A stretch of DNA of 64,000 nucleotides from Nocardioides flavus (ex Wang et al. 2016) (GTDB lineage Bacteria > Actinomycetota > Actinomycetes > Propionibacteriales > Nocardioidaceae), in the NCBI RefSeq assembly GCF_014653115.1, contig NZ_BNAD01000008.1, forward strand, positions 1 through 64,000, in the 5' to 3' direction. The translations under genes and the position numbers were made by a program. The first letter of the stretch is position 1. Each line of letters opens with the position of its first letter. The notes under the pieces are model-generated. The model was not told the DNA's origin and ran no database searches. It saw nothing but the letters and a program-made list of their open reading frames with translations. Of this stretch, positions 1 to 8,424 are shown piece after piece.

Positions 1-2
1 TC

Positions 3-92
3 GCGTTCGGCTTCCACTCACCCCAACCCCTCATCGCGCTCGCGATGCTCAGCCGCGGCCCCTACAGACCAGCCCTCCCAAGCCGAGCATGA
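3..92 (+). CDS. C-terminal tail of a transposase-like protein, cut by window edge
   Basis: An open frame enters from the left edge and ends at a TGA at 90-92, giving 29 residues that include FGFHSP, LIALAML and the final RPALPSRA. This pattern recalls the C-terminus of ISL3-family transposases of actinobacteria, but this is from memory and only a tail is visible. No start or catalytic residue can be seen. A long inverted repeat follows 21 bases later. It could instead be the end of an unrelated gene. Confidence 0.4.
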   Translation, partial: AFGFHSPQPLIALAMLSRGPYRPALPSRA

Positions 93-113
93 CCCACACA
101 TCAGTCAGGAGAG

Positions 114-187
114 CCGGTCAACCGGTGGTCGGTGAACTTCTCACCCGTTGCAAAGGGCAAGAAGTTCATGAACCACCGGTTGACCGG
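114..187. terminator. Long imperfect inverted repeat, probable bidirectional terminator
   Basis: Two 28-base arms (114-141 and 160-187) are reverse complements with three mismatches in the middle, around an 18-base loop. The outer part of each arm is CCGGTCAACCGGTGGT or its complement. It lies between the edge-cut plus-strand frame and the convergent phoH gene, so a two-way terminator is the simplest role. It could also belong to the end of an insertion sequence. Confidence 0.55.
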
Positions 188-206
188 TGATCACGACGGG
201 CGGCCG

Positions 207-1523
207 TCAGAGGGTGACGTCCTCCAGCATCTCGGTCACCAGCGCCGCGACCGGCGAACGCTCGGAGCGGTTGAGGGTCACGTGGGCGAAGAGCGGGTGG
301 CCCTTGAGCTTCTCCACCACCGCGACGATGCCGTCGTGGCGGCCCACCCGGAGGTTGTCGCGCTGGGCGACGTCGTGGGTGAGCACGACCTTGGAGTTGG
401 CGCCGATGCGCGAGAGGACCGTCAGGAGCACGTTGCGCTCCAGCGACTGCGCCTCGTCGACGATCACGAAGGAGTCGTGGAGCGAGCGGCCGCGGATGTG
501 GGTGAGCGGCAGCACCTCGAGCATGCCGCGGTCCATCACCTCGTCGATGACGTCCTTGCCGGTCAGGGCACCGAGGGTGTCGAAGACCGCCTGGGCCCAC
601 GGCGACATCTTCTCGTTCTCCGAGCCGGGGAGGTAGCCGAGCTCCTGGCCGCCGACGGCGAAGAGGGGCCGGAAGACCACCACCTTCTTGTGCTGGCGGC
701 GTTCCATCACGGCCTCGAGGCCCGCGCACAGCGCCATCGCCGACTTGCCGGTGCCGGCACGACCGCCGAGGGAGACGATGCCGACCTCGGGGTCGAGGAG
801 CATCTCCAGCGCGACCCGCTGCTCCGCGGAGCGGCCGTGCACGCCGAAGGCGTCGCGGTCCCCGCGCACGAGGTGCACCCGCTTGTCCGCGCCGACCCGT
901 CCCAGCGCCGTGCCGCGGTCGGAGATCAGGACGAGGCCGTTGTGGCACGGCAGGTCGCGAGCCTCGGCGAGGTCGACCACCCCGTCCTCGTAGAGCTCGT
1001 CGAGGTCGGAGGCAGGCACCTCCAGCTCGGTCATGCCCGTGTAGCCGGAGTCGCTGATCGCCTCCGCGCGGTACTCCTGGGCGTCGAGGCCGACCGCGGA
1101 GGCCTTGATCCGCAGCGGGAGGTCCTTGGAGACCAGGGTGACCGTGTGGCCCTCGTTGGCCAGGTTGCGGGCGACGGCGAGGATCCGCGTGTCGTTGTCG
1201 CCGAGGCGGAAGCCCGATGGCAGGGACTCGGCGTCGGTGTGGTTGAGCTCGACGCGCAGCGTGCCGCCCTCCGTGCCGATGCCCACCGGCTCGTCGAGGC
1301 GACCGTGGACGACGCGGAGGTCGTCGAGCGCGCGCAGCGCGGTGCGGGCGAAGTAGCCCAGCTCGGGGTGGTGCCGCTTGCCCTCGAGCTCGGTGATCAC
1401 CACCACGGGCAGGACGACCTCGTGCTCGGCGAAGCGGGTCAGCGCACCCGGGTCGGCGAGGAGGACGCTGGTGTCCAGGACGTACGTGCGACGGGCGGTG
1501 CTGAGCGGAGCGGTGCTGGCCAC
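207..1523 (-). CDS. phoH: PhoH family protein, PIN domain plus PhoH ATPase (PhoH2 type)
   Basis: The 438-residue protein fuses an N-terminal PIN ribonuclease domain, with acidic motifs [10 protein letters not shown] and VITELEG, to a C-terminal PhoH ATPase with Walker [10 protein letters not shown] and Walker B FVIVDEAQ. This is the PhoH2 architecture, known in mycobacteria as an ATP-dependent RNA helicase and ribonuclease in the cytoplasm. I chose the GTG at 1523 because AAGGGG lies 6 bases upstream. The frame stays open to a GTG at 1556, but that extension needs a TTA codon, which is very rare in such genomes, and lacks the PIN start. The gene is preceded by 229 noncoding bases. Confidence 0.9.
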   Translation of the reverse strand: MASTAPLSTARRTYVLDTSVLLADPGALTRFAEHEVVLPVVVITELEGKRHHPELGYFARTALRALDDLRVVHGRLDEPVGIGTEGGTLRVELNHTDAESLPSGFRLGDNDTRILAVARNLANEGHTVTLVSKDLPLRIKASAVGLDAQEYRAEAISDSGYTGMTELEVPASDLDELYEDGVVDLAEARDLPCHNGLVLISDRGTALGRVGADKRVHLVRGDRDAFGVHGRSAEQRVALEMLLDPEVGIVSLGGRAGTGKSAMALCAGLEAVMERRQHKKVVVFRPLFAVGGQELGYLPGSENEKMSPWAQAVFDTLGALTGKDVIDEVMDRGMLEVLPLTHIRGRSLHDSFVIVDEAQSLERNVLLTVLSRIGANSKVVLTHDVAQRDNLRVGRHDGIVAVVEKLKGHPLFAHVTLNRSERSPVAALVTEMLEDVTL

Positions 1524-1752
1524 GACTAACCCCTTGCTGCGGGTCGGCGCGCGCACTCCTCGCCCGGCCCGATGTCATTCAACGGACCGAGGAGCTCCCA
1601 TCTGAGTGCTCAAGGCTGCCTCCCGGTTCAGCAGGCTTCCCCACCTGCCGATACGGGCGAACGTACGCCCGCCACCACGACGATCCGGGGCGACACGCCC
1701 GAACGCGAGGTGACGGCCGGGTGACGTCTGGCGAGGCGTCGGGGCGGACCGC
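1524..1752 (-). other. Noncoding leader between phoH and the prenyltransferase
   Basis: These 229 bases hold no convincing gene. Read on the minus strand they form the upstream region of phoH and contain several GC-rich self-complementary stretches and an 8-codon ATG mini-ORF. I compared the sequence by eye with cobalamin, c-di-AMP and SAM riboswitch cores and did not find a convincing match, so no riboswitch is claimed. Confidence 0.3.
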
Positions 1753-2532
1753 TCAGCCGCCGAACCGGCGCTCGCGCTCGGCGTACGCCCGGATCGCGCG
1801 CAGGAAGTCGACCCGGCGGAAGTCGGGCCACAGGGCCTCGCAGAAGTAGAACTCCGAGTTGGCCGACTGCCACAGCAGGAAGCCGCCGAGTCGCTGCTCC
1901 CCCGACGTACGGATCACGAGGTCGGGGTCGGGCTGGCCCTTGGTGTAGAGGTGCTCGGCGATGTGCTCGACGTCGATGATGTCGGCCAGCTCCTCGAGCG
2001 AGGTGCCCCTGGCGGCGTGGTCGGCCAGCAGCGCGCGCACGGCGTCGGCGATCTCGCGGCGACCGCCGTAGCCGACCGCGACGTTGACCAGGATGCCGTC
2101 GATGTCGCGGGTGGCCTCCTCGGCGGCCTTGAGCCGCTCGGCCGTCCGGGTGGGCAACAGGTCGAGCGCGCCCACGGGGTGGATGCGCCAGCGGCCCGCC
2201 TCGGCGAGCGACTCCACGGCACCCTCGATGATCGCCAGCAGCCCGGTCAGCTGCTCGGGCGGCCGGTTGGTGAGGTTGTCGCTGGACAGCAGCCACAGGG
2301 TGACCACCTCGACGCCGACCTCCTCGCACCAGCCGAGGAGCGGGCGGATGTTGTCGGCGCCGGCCTGGTAGCCCTCGGCGGTGTTGAGCCCGACCGCCTT
2401 GGCCCAGCGGCGGTTGCCGTCGAGCATCACTCCCACGTGCTGGGGGATCTGGTCGTGGGGCAGGCGCTTCACCACCCGGGACTCGTAGGCCGGGTAGAGC
2501 ACCCGTCGTACGGCGTCCTTCACGTTGACCAT
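1753..2532 (-). CDS. Isoprenyl transferase (cis-prenyl diphosphate synthase, Rv1086-like)
   Basis: This 259-residue cytosolic enzyme condenses isopentenyl diphosphate in the cis configuration to make polyprenyl carriers for envelope synthesis. Family signatures are visible: HVGVMLDGNRRWA near residue 32, which carries the catalytic aspartate, and the C-terminal RTSGEQRLGGFLLWQ with SEFYF. The ATG at 2532 starts a protein of normal family length; the frame is open far upstream only because of shadow coding. The divergent neighbour encodes hemolysin III, the same pairing as mycobacterial Rv1086/Rv1085c, which suggests the short-chain Z-farnesyl diphosphate synthase rather than the long-chain UppS. 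Chain length cannot be read from the sequence. Confidence 0.9.
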   Translation of the reverse strand: MVNVKDAVRRVLYPAYESRVVKRLPHDQIPQHVGVMLDGNRRWAKAVGLNTAEGYQAGADNIRPLLGWCEEVGVEVVTLWLLSSDNLTNRPPEQLTGLLAIIEGAVESLAEAGRWRIHPVGALDLLPTRTAERLKAAEEATRDIDGILVNVAVGYGGRREIADAVRALLADHAARGTSLEELADIIDVEHIAEHLYTKGQPDPDLVIRTSGEQRLGGFLLWQSANSEFYFCEALWPDFRRVDFLRAIRAYAERERRFGG

Positions 2533-2628
2533 CGAACGATCGTAACGCCGGTGTGACCGGTCACTCGGTGTCGCCGACTGCGCGTCCCACACCCGTCCGG
2601 GTAATTTGGGCGACATGGAGAGCGGCTC

Positions 2629-3354
2629 GTGACCCCTCGCGACCGGGTCGAGCACGCCGTCGAGCGTGCCGGCGAGGTGATGGCCGACAAGATGGCGGAG
2701 GTCAAGCCGCACCTGCGCGGCTGGCTGCACGCCGGCACCGCGCCGCTGGCGCTCGCTGCCGGCATCGTGCTGGTGGCGCTCTCGCCGACCCCGTCCACCC
2801 GGATCGGCTCGGCGGCCTTCGCGCTGTCCGCTCTCCTGGTCTTCACCGTCTCCGCGATCTACCACCGCGGCACCTGGTCGCCGCGCACGTGGGCGTTCCT
2901 GCGGCGCTTCGACCACGCCAACATCTTCGTCCTGATCGCCGGCACCTACACGCCCTACGCGCTGCTCTTCCTCGACGGCACCGCGCGTACGACGCTCCTG
3001 CTCGTCGTGTGGGGCGCCGCCATCGCCGGCGTCTTCTTCCGCGTCTTCTGGACCGACGCGCCCCGCTGGCTCTACACCCCGATGTACATCGCCCTCGGCT
3101 GGGCGGCGGTGTTCTTCATCCCGCAGTTCATGGAGGGCGCCGACCGCTTCAGCAGCGGCGTCGCGGTCGCCACGCTCGTCCTCGTCGCGACCGGCGGCAT
3201 CCTCTACACCCTCGGCGGCGTGGTCTACGGCCTCAAGCGACCCAACCCGTCGCCGCGGTGGTTCGGCTTCCACGAGGTCTTCCACTCGTTCACGGTGCTC
3301 GCCTTCGCCGCGCACTACGTCGGCGTCTCGCTCGCGACGTACTCCCTGCGCTGA
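2629..3354 (+). CDS. Hemolysin III / YqfA family membrane protein
   Basis: The 241-residue protein has seven hydrophobic segments and the family landmarks: SAIYHRGTW after the second helix, RFDHANIF-LIAGTYTPY, and the final HEVFHSFTVLAF. These conserved histidines resemble the metal site of PAQR-type proteins. The biochemical role in bacteria is unsettled; the hemolysin name is historical. The GTG at 2629 has GGAG 9 bases upstream. A 5-codon ATG reading frame (2615-2632) overlaps this start and could modulate it. It is divergent from the prenyltransferase and shares a 96-base intergenic region with it. Confidence 0.85.
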   Translation: MTPRDRVEHAVERAGEVMADKMAEVKPHLRGWLHAGTAPLALAAGIVLVALSPTPSTRIGSAAFALSALLVFTVSAIYHRGTWSPRTWAFLRRFDHANIFVLIAGTYTPYALLFLDGTARTTLLLVVWGAAIAGVFFRVFWTDAPRWLYTPMYIALGWAAVFFIPQFMEGADRFSSGVAVATLVLVATGGILYTLGGVVYGLKRPNPSPRWFGFHEVFHSFTVLAFAAHYVGVSLATYSLR

Positions 3355-3374
3355 GCCCGGCCCCCGGCGTCCCC

Positions 3375-3438
3375 GCCTCTCCCCCACCCCGCCTCTCCCC
3401 CACCCCGCCTCTCCCCCACCCCGCCTCTCCCCCACCCC
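3375..3438 (+). repeat. Four perfect copies of a 16-bp C-rich tandem repeat
   Basis: The unit GCCTCTCCCCCACCCC occurs four times without a mismatch, starting 20 bases after the hemolysin III stop and abutting the left arm of an inverted repeat. The RNA copied from the plus strand is C-rich and nearly G-free, which is the composition of Rho-loading sites. That functional reading is inference. Confidence 0.85.
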
Positions 3439-3502
3439 GGTAGTCAGGGACGTTCTGGTAGGCGATCCGCCCGTTCTTCCGACCAGAACGTCCCTGACTA
3501 CC
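3439..3502. terminator. Perfect 21-bp inverted repeat with 22-base loop
   Basis: GGTAGTCAGGGACGTTCTGG (arm 3439-3459) is exactly matched by its reverse complement at 3482-3502. It follows the C-rich tandem array and lies downstream of the hemolysin III gene. A terminator is likely, although no U-tract follows. It resembles in design, not in sequence, the inverted repeats at 114, 17884, 30816 and 31678. Confidence 0.65.
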
Positions 3503-3597
3503 CGGGCACGGCCGGGTGAGGTCGCTCACGACCGGAAACGATCGGCGGAGCCGGCGCGTCGTGCAGGGGAAGTCCTGTCCCCGACCCCCGCGACGAG

Positions 3598-3975
3598 ATG
3601 CCTGACCCAGACACCGACACCGACCGCCAGCCGCTCCTCGACCTCAGCGTCCCGCAGCTGGTCGCCGGCGCCACCGCCGCCGCGACCTCGGCGGTCCTCA
3701 TCAGCCGCCTCGACCTGCTCGGCACCGTCATCGGCGCCGCGTTCGCCAGCGTCGTCTCGGCGGTCGTGACGTCCGGCCTCATCGGCGGCTGGCACCGGGT
3801 CCGTACGGTCCCGAGCCGGTTCCCACGCAACGTGAACGGCATGGTGGTGACCGCCCTCGCCCTCGGCCTGGTCGTCCTCGCCGGTCAGGCGGGCGTCGAG
3901 CTCGTCACCCAGGACCTCCCGCGTGACACCTTCGCGGCGCGCTGGCTGGCGGAGGTGGGCCTCAGCCGAGGCTGA
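3598..3975 (+). CDS. Small actinobacterial membrane protein of unknown function
   Basis: This 125-residue protein starts with a short charged stretch and has a hydrophobic region at about residues 22-65 (QLVAGATAAATSAVLISRLD then LLGTVIGAAFASVVSAVVT) plus another at about 83-102. The segment pattern SRLDLLGTVIGAA is one I have seen in uncharacterised actinobacterial proteins often annotated as hypothetical. No catalytic motif is visible. Its end overlaps the convergent DUF1353 gene by 14 bases. The ATG at 3598 follows GACGAG, a weak ribosome site. Confidence 0.65.
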   Translation: MPDPDTDTDRQPLLDLSVPQLVAGATAAATSAVLISRLDLLGTVIGAAFASVVSAVVTSGLIGGWHRVRTVPSRFPRNVNGMVVTALALGLVVLAGQAGVELVTQDLPRDTFAARWLAEVGLSRG

Positions 3976-4885
3976 GCGCGGCGAAGAGGACCAGCGAGCC
4001 GACCACGACGACGGCCGCGAGCGCCCACGCCGCGAGCGACGACCGCCGGGCCAGCCGCTCGAGCAGGACGTACGTCGCGGCGATGAGCGCCAGCCCGACC
4101 GTGACGTGCAGCAGCACGGCCAGCATCACCCCCGCGATCGCCCCCGCGGTCCGCAGCCGGCCCCACAGCAGGCTCAGGGCCAGCGGGAGCACGACGGCGC
4201 CCGCGAAGCCGCCGGCCACCTCGGCCCACCACGGGCGCTCGCCCATCCACGGCACGTCGACCGCACCCGCCCAGGACCGGTCGAACAGGTCGCTGGTCGC
4301 GCTGTAGCCGAGGTAGACGATCGAGGCGATCGTCACCGCGGCCGCCACGCGGTAGGACCAGTGCCTCGCACGCGACCACGGCACCGACCGGCCGACGACG
4401 ATCGTCGCGACGGTGACCGCCGTCCAGACGATCCACCGCCGCACCACTCCGGTGCCCGTGTCGGCCATCGCGTCGCGGAACACCCGGTCGGCCTCGACCC
4501 GGTCGACCACGAGCCCCTCGGTCGAGACGTACGAGGTGGGGTCGCCGCGGCCGGCCACCAGCGCGTCGTGCAGGAGCGCGGCGGGCAGGTGCGCCCCGGT
4601 CTTGGGCACCAGCCAGGTGAACAGGGCGGGCACGGACGTCAGGTCGGTGCGGAAGTCGGCGCGCGCGGGCACCAGGAGCTCGCCGAGGTGCCGGTCGAGG
4701 TAGGCCAGCCGGCGAGCCAGCGCGAACGTCTCCACGCCCTCCTCGGAGTGGCGCTCGAGCACGATGCGCGGGTCGGTCGCAGGGTCGGGCGGCTCGCCCG
4801 GCCCGTCCCCGGTCGGCAGCGTCCCTCCGTCGTAGAAGCGGCGCGGCTGCTGCACCACCTGGGTCATGTGCTCCCGAGCGTCCAT
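3962..4885 (-). CDS. DUF1353 domain membrane protein
   Basis: The N-terminal half (about residues 25-150 of 307) has the DUF1353 hallmarks FRTDLTSVP and LPAALLHDAL, a small peptidase-like fold of unknown role often seen in phage and bacterial proteins. The C-terminal half has five or six hydrophobic segments, so the domain is probably tethered to the cytoplasmic membrane. I chose the ATG at 4885; an in-frame ATG at 4867 has GGGAG only three bases before it and is possible. The gene is divergent from the glycosyltransferase and convergent with the small membrane protein before it. Confidence 0.7.
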   Translation of the reverse strand: MDAREHMTQVVQQPRRFYDGGTLPTGDGPGEPPDPATDPRIVLERHSEEGVETFALARRLAYLDRHLGELLVPARADFRTDLTSVPALFTWLVPKTGAHLPAALLHDALVAGRGDPTSYVSTEGLVVDRVEADRVFRDAMADTGTGVVRRWIVWTAVTVATIVVGRSVPWSRARHWSYRVAAAVTIASIVYLGYSATSDLFDRSWAGAVDVPWMGERPWWAEVAGGFAGAVVLPLALSLLWGRLRTAGAIAGVMLAVLLHVTVGLALIAATYVLLERLARRSSLAAWALAAVVVVGSLVLFAALSLG

Positions 4886-4955
4886 GCCCACAGTCTGGCG
4901 CCGCGGTCCGACACCGCGCGAGCACGAGCCGCCGGATCCGTACGCTGGGCGCACC

Positions 4956-6095
4956 ATGCGACTCCTCGTCACGTTCGTCGGCGGCCTCGGTCACCTGGCT
5001 CCGCTGCTCCCGCTGGCGCGTGCCGCCCGCGATGCCGGGCACGACGTCGCCCTCGCCGGCTCCGGAGGACTCGTGCCGCACATCGAGCAGGCCGGGTTCA
5101 CCGCCTTCGCGACGAGCCCGCCGCCCCACCACGCCCAGGCGCCGGACCGCCAGCCGCGCACGCCGCTGGAGGTGATGGACGCCCACGCGGCCGAGGTCGA
5201 GTTCGCCGACAACTTCGCCGACCGCGGCGCGCGTCGGATGGCCGGCGCGGTCCCCGCGATCCTGCGCGACTTCCGCCCCGACCTGGTGCTGCGCGACGAG
5301 ACCGACCTCGGCACGACGATCGCCGCGGAGCTCCACGGAACGCCGGTCGCGACGCACCTCGTGCTCGCCTCGGGCATGATCGTCCGACCCGACCTGGTGG
5401 CGCCGCGCCTCGACGTCGTCCGCGCCGAGCACGGCCTGCCAGCCGACCCGGACCTGACCCGCCTGACCTCGGGCCCCGTCCTGTCGGCGGCAGCGCCGTC
5501 GTTCCGCAGCCCGGACGCGCCGCTGCGCGTGACTGATCCCGTCCACTACCGGGCCGGGGCCACCCCGGTCACGCGCAAGCGCCCCGGGCGCACCTGCGTC
5601 TACGCGACCCTCGGGACCATCTTCAACAAGGGCTCCGGCGACCTCTTCGAGCGCCTCGCGAGCGGGCTGGGCGCACTCGACGCCGACGTGCTGCTGACGG
5701 TCGGTCGTGACGTCGACCCCGCGGACCTGGGCCCGGTGCCCGCGCGCGTACGGGTGGAGCGGTTCGTGCCGCACGAGGAGGCGGTGGCCGCGGCCGACGT
5801 CGTGGTCCACCACGGAGGATCGGGGAGCCTCATGGCGGCCCTGGCCCACGGCCTGCCCTCCGTGCTCCTGCCACTCGGTGCCGACCAGCCCCACAACGCG
5901 CGTCGCGCACACGAACTCGGCCTCGCCGCGACGCTCGACGCGGCGACGGCCACGCCGGCCGAGGTCGGCCGGGCGGTGGATCGCGCCCTGGCAGACGCAT
6001 CCATGCGGTCCCGCTGCGAGGCGGTCGCGGCGGAGCTCCGCGCACTCCCGGACGCGGAGTCCGCCGTGGCCACCCTGTGCACCGCAGCGGCGTAG
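4956..6095 (+). CDS. GT1-family glycosyltransferase (MGT/UGT-like)
   Basis: The 379-residue protein has the two Rossmann halves of GT-B enzymes. The N-terminal acceptor half begins FVGGLGHLAPLLPLARAARD, and the C-terminal half carries the nucleotide-sugar motif VVHHGGSGSLMAALAHGLPS followed by DQPHNARR. This is the macrolide/antibiotic glycosyltransferase subfamily that transfers sugars to small hydrophobic acceptors. The acceptor is unknown and no biosynthetic cluster surrounds it. The ATG at 4956 gives the canonical N-terminus; the frame extends upstream without coding character. It ends six bases from the convergent haloperoxidase gene. Confidence 0.85.
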   Translation: MRLLVTFVGGLGHLAPLLPLARAARDAGHDVALAGSGGLVPHIEQAGFTAFATSPPPHHAQAPDRQPRTPLEVMDAHAAEVEFADNFADRGARRMAGAVPAILRDFRPDLVLRDETDLGTTIAAELHGTPVATHLVLASGMIVRPDLVAPRLDVVRAEHGLPADPDLTRLTSGPVLSAAAPSFRSPDAPLRVTDPVHYRAGATPVTRKRPGRTCVYATLGTIFNKGSGDLFERLASGLGALDADVLLTVGRDVDPADLGPVPARVRVERFVPHEEAVAAADVVVHHGGSGSLMAALAHGLPSVLLPLGADQPHNARRAHELGLAATLDAATATPAEVGRAVDRALADASMRSRCEAVAAELRALPDAESAVATLCTAAA

Positions 6096-6101
6096 GCCCG
6101 C

Positions 6102-7265
6102 TCAGCCGCAGGCCCGCCTGGCGACCGTGTGGCCGATCAGGTAGGCGTCGTCCATGGCGTCGCGGAAGTGGATGCCACCCCAGATGCGTGACATGAACGC
6201 GTCCTGCTCGAGCGTGGCCAGGCTGGCGTACGTCCGGGGTGCCCCGGCGCCGTTCAGCGTCAGCGAGACGTCACCGAGGTGGCACCGCACCGTCTCGGCG
6301 AACGCCGCGGTCAGGGTCCCGTGTCCGCTCGGGTACTCCGGGTACGGCGGCACGGGCAGCACCGGCGTCCACCCGGGCACCGTCTCGGTCAGCGGATCCC
6401 CGTCGTCGGTGGTGAGGGCGGCGCTGGGTCGCCAGAAGCCCTCGACGAACTTGTGCCGCCACGTCTGCCGCACGCCCTCGGCGGTGGCACGGTCGAGGTC
6501 GGCGAACAGGTCCGTCACCTCGGCGAGACCGAGCGGCTGGGTGCGCAGGTGCGCGATCAGCGCGTTGCGGTAGAGCGCGAACGCCGGCACGTTGAAGAAC
6601 GTCGCCGTCGCGGCCTTCTCCGCGTCGGCCATCGAGCGGCCGTCGTCGCGGACCTCGGCGAGGTCGGCGCGGTAGGCAGGGCTGCCGACCGGGTCGGGGC
6701 CGTCGACGACGACCGGGCGTCCGCCGTCGACCCGGTCGACGAAGCCGTACCAGGGCGTCGCCATGGGTCGCGCGTCGGTCCAGACGCCGACGCCCGGCTG
6801 CGCCTCGTAGACGATCGAGGCGTCGCCGCGACCGTCGTCGACCCGGGACTCGATGACCCCCTCGGCCGCCTCGGCACCGATCGCGGAGCCGCGCGCCTCG
6901 GCGGGACCGTCCGGCACCTGGGCCAGGCTGGCCTCGAGCCGAGTGGCCAGGGTGCCCGCCGAGCCGGGGAAGTACTCCACGAGCACGTCGTGCGCTGCTC
7001 GCGCGACGGCGGCGACCTCCGAGGAGCCCGCCGTCTTGAGGCTCTTGCGTGCCGCCCGGTCGACCGCCGTGCTCGCGAACGACAGGTACAGCCCCTGCGC
7101 CGGCGAGAAGGGGACGGTCGCCAGGGCGGTGCCCTGCCAGTCGAGTGCCACCTCGGCGGAGGTGGGCGTGTCGGCGACGGCACCGGGCACGCCCGGAGCG
7201 GCGACGAGCCCGGCGGCGACAGCCGCCGTGGTGAGTCCCGAGAGACAACGATGGATGCGATTCAT
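6102..7265 (-). CDS. Secreted vanadium-dependent haloperoxidase / PAP2-type phosphatase
   Basis: The 387-residue protein starts with a signal peptide (residues 1 to about 31, ending GAVADT). The C-terminal half holds the vanadate/phosphate pocket of the family: K-x6-RP in KFVEGFWRP, the SGH triad in YPSGHGT, and R-x5-H in SRIWGGIH, then a final GHTVARRAC. These residues bind vanadate in haloperoxidases or phosphate in acid phosphatases; which activity applies cannot be read here. The ATG at 7265 is preceded by AGAGGAG at 8 bases. It lies 88 bases after the SigE-operon lipoprotein on the same strand, and three CCCGAGAG repeats lie in that gap. Confidence 0.85.
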   Translation of the reverse strand: MNRIHRCLSGLTTAAVAAGLVAAPGVPGAVADTPTSAEVALDWQGTALATVPFSPAQGLYLSFASTAVDRAARKSLKTAGSSEVAAVARAAHDVLVEYFPGSAGTLATRLEASLAQVPDGPAEARGSAIGAEAAEGVIESRVDDGRGDASIVYEAQPGVGVWTDARPMATPWYGFVDRVDGGRPVVVDGPDPVGSPAYRADLAEVRDDGRSMADAEKAATATFFNVPAFALYRNALIAHLRTQPLGLAEVTDLFADLDRATAEGVRQTWRHKFVEGFWRPSAALTTDDGDPLTETVPGWTPVLPVPPYPEYPSGHGTLTAAFAETVRCHLGDVSLTLNGAGAPRTYASLATLEQDAFMSRIWGGIHFRDAMDDAYLIGHTVARRACG

Positions 7266-7293
7266 GTGCCTGACTCCTCTGGTGTTGGTTGTG

Positions 7294-7325
7294 CCCGAGA
7301 GAAGGTCCCGAGAGGTGCCCGAGAG
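7294..7325 (-). promoter_or_regulatory. Triple CCCGAGAG direct repeat upstream of the haloperoxidase
   Basis: CCCGAGAG occurs at 7294-7301, 7307-7314 and 7318-7325, that is 29, 42 and 53 bases before the haloperoxidase start. Spacings of 13 and 11 bases put the copies roughly on one face of the helix. No known regulator is recognised; an operator is inferred only from repetition and position. Confidence 0.35.
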
Positions 7326-7353
7326 CGAGAGCTCGTGTGGTGGCCGGGGCCGC

Positions 7354-8424
7354 CTAGGGGGTGGGCAGCGCGACCGCGCCGCGGGTGTCGACCTCGACGC
7401 AGGTCCGCGTGGCGGGCGTGCAGCTCGTGAGGGTCCATGACCCTTCGGGGACGCGGCGGTTGACGAGCATGACCGCGACGTCGCCGTAGGCCCAGGAGAA
7501 GAAGGCGTAGGTGTCCTCCTCGAACGGCTTCCACGTCTCGCCCGAGCTGAGCTCGGTGAAGGCGACACCGTGCGTCCCGTCCGCGATCTCGGCCGTGAGC
7601 AGCCACGTCCCGTCGGGGCTCAGACGGCCGGGGTACTCGAGCGTGGCCCCGACGGTCCTCGTCCGTGCGGACCCCGCCCGGTCGTAGACGTACGTGCCGC
7701 GGCCCGCGTGCTCCTGGCCGCCCACCCAGACCGCGCTGCGGCTGCTCACGTCGACGAACGACACGCCCGACCCGGCCTCCGTGCCGGACGCGGGCCGCGG
7801 CTGCCACGGCACCTCGGACGTCCCGGTGACCAGGTCGCGTCGGGCGAGATCGTGTCCTTCCTGTCCCTCGTAGCGCCACACCACCTGGCTCGAGGACACG
7901 TGGACCCAGCCGTTCCCGTGCCCCACGTGCTCGGCGTACTCCGCCGACGGCGAGACAGCGACGGCCTCCTGGCTGCGGGAGACCACCTCGTCGCGCGCCG
8001 TGTCGTAGACGACGAGGTCCCGCCCGTCGAACCACACTGCGACGTCGCCCTCCGGGTCCCCGCCCGGACCGGCGACGGTGCTGCGGCCGATCACGTGCGG
8101 GGTGTCGTCCCAGGGGTGGAACCACACCTGGCCGGTACGCGCGTCGCGGTACACCGCTCCCGTCCTGACCAGGGCGAGCCGCCGGACGGCGAGGCCGCCG
8201 ATGGCGTCCGCCTCGGGGTGGACCGACGTCTCCGCGACGACGTCGCCGCGGTGCAGGCCGTCGGCGTCCCACCACACCGGCGCCGCACGACCGAGGTCGA
8301 CCTGCGCGGGAGTCGATCCCGGCGTGTTCGTCGCGGACCGGGGCGGCTGCCCCGCGGGATCGCCGCCGCAGCCTGTCATCGCGAGGCCCAGCACGACCCA
8401 GGCGACCAGTCGTCCACGCGTCAT
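7354..8424 (-). CDS. Lipoprotein with beta-propeller-like repeats, SigE operon
   Basis: The 356-residue protein begins with a lipoprotein signal whose lipobox ends AMTGC at about residue 21, so it is predicted to be anchored outside the membrane. The rest is rich in W, D, G and beta-strand patterns such as WFHPWDD, VAVWFDGRDLVVYDT and YPGRLSPDGTWLL, which look like propeller blades of the TolB or WD type. No catalytic motif is seen. The ATG at 8424 overlaps the stop of the upstream gene (ATGA), so the two are translated together. It is the third gene of the sigma-factor operon. Confidence 0.75.
   Translation of the reverse strand: MTRGRLVAWVVLGLAMTGCGGDPAGQPPRSATNTPGSTPAQVDLGRAAPVWWDADGLHRGDVVAETSVHPEADAIGGLAVRRLALVRTGAVYRDARTGQVWFHPWDDTPHVIGRSTVAGPGGDPEGDVAVWFDGRDLVVYDTARDEVVSRSQEAVAVSPSAEYAEHVGHGNGWVHVSSSQVVWRYEGQEGHDLARRDLVTGTSEVPWQPRPASGTEAGSGVSFVDVSSRSAVWVGGQEHAGRGTYVYDRAGSARTRTVGATLEYPGRLSPDGTWLLTAEIADGTHGVAFTELSSGETWKPFEEDTYAFFSWAYGDVAVMLVNRRVPEGSWTLTSCTPATRTCVEVDTRGAVALPTP

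Noticed and set aside
1524..1752. Possible riboswitch before phoH
   Set aside because: No known core motif could be matched by eye; a covariance search would be needed.
2615..2632. Five-codon ATG frame overlapping the hemolysin III start
   Set aside because: Too short to call a gene; noted only as a possible leader peptide.
3375..3438. Possible CRISPR array
   Set aside because: The 16-base units are directly adjacent, with no spacers and no cas genes.
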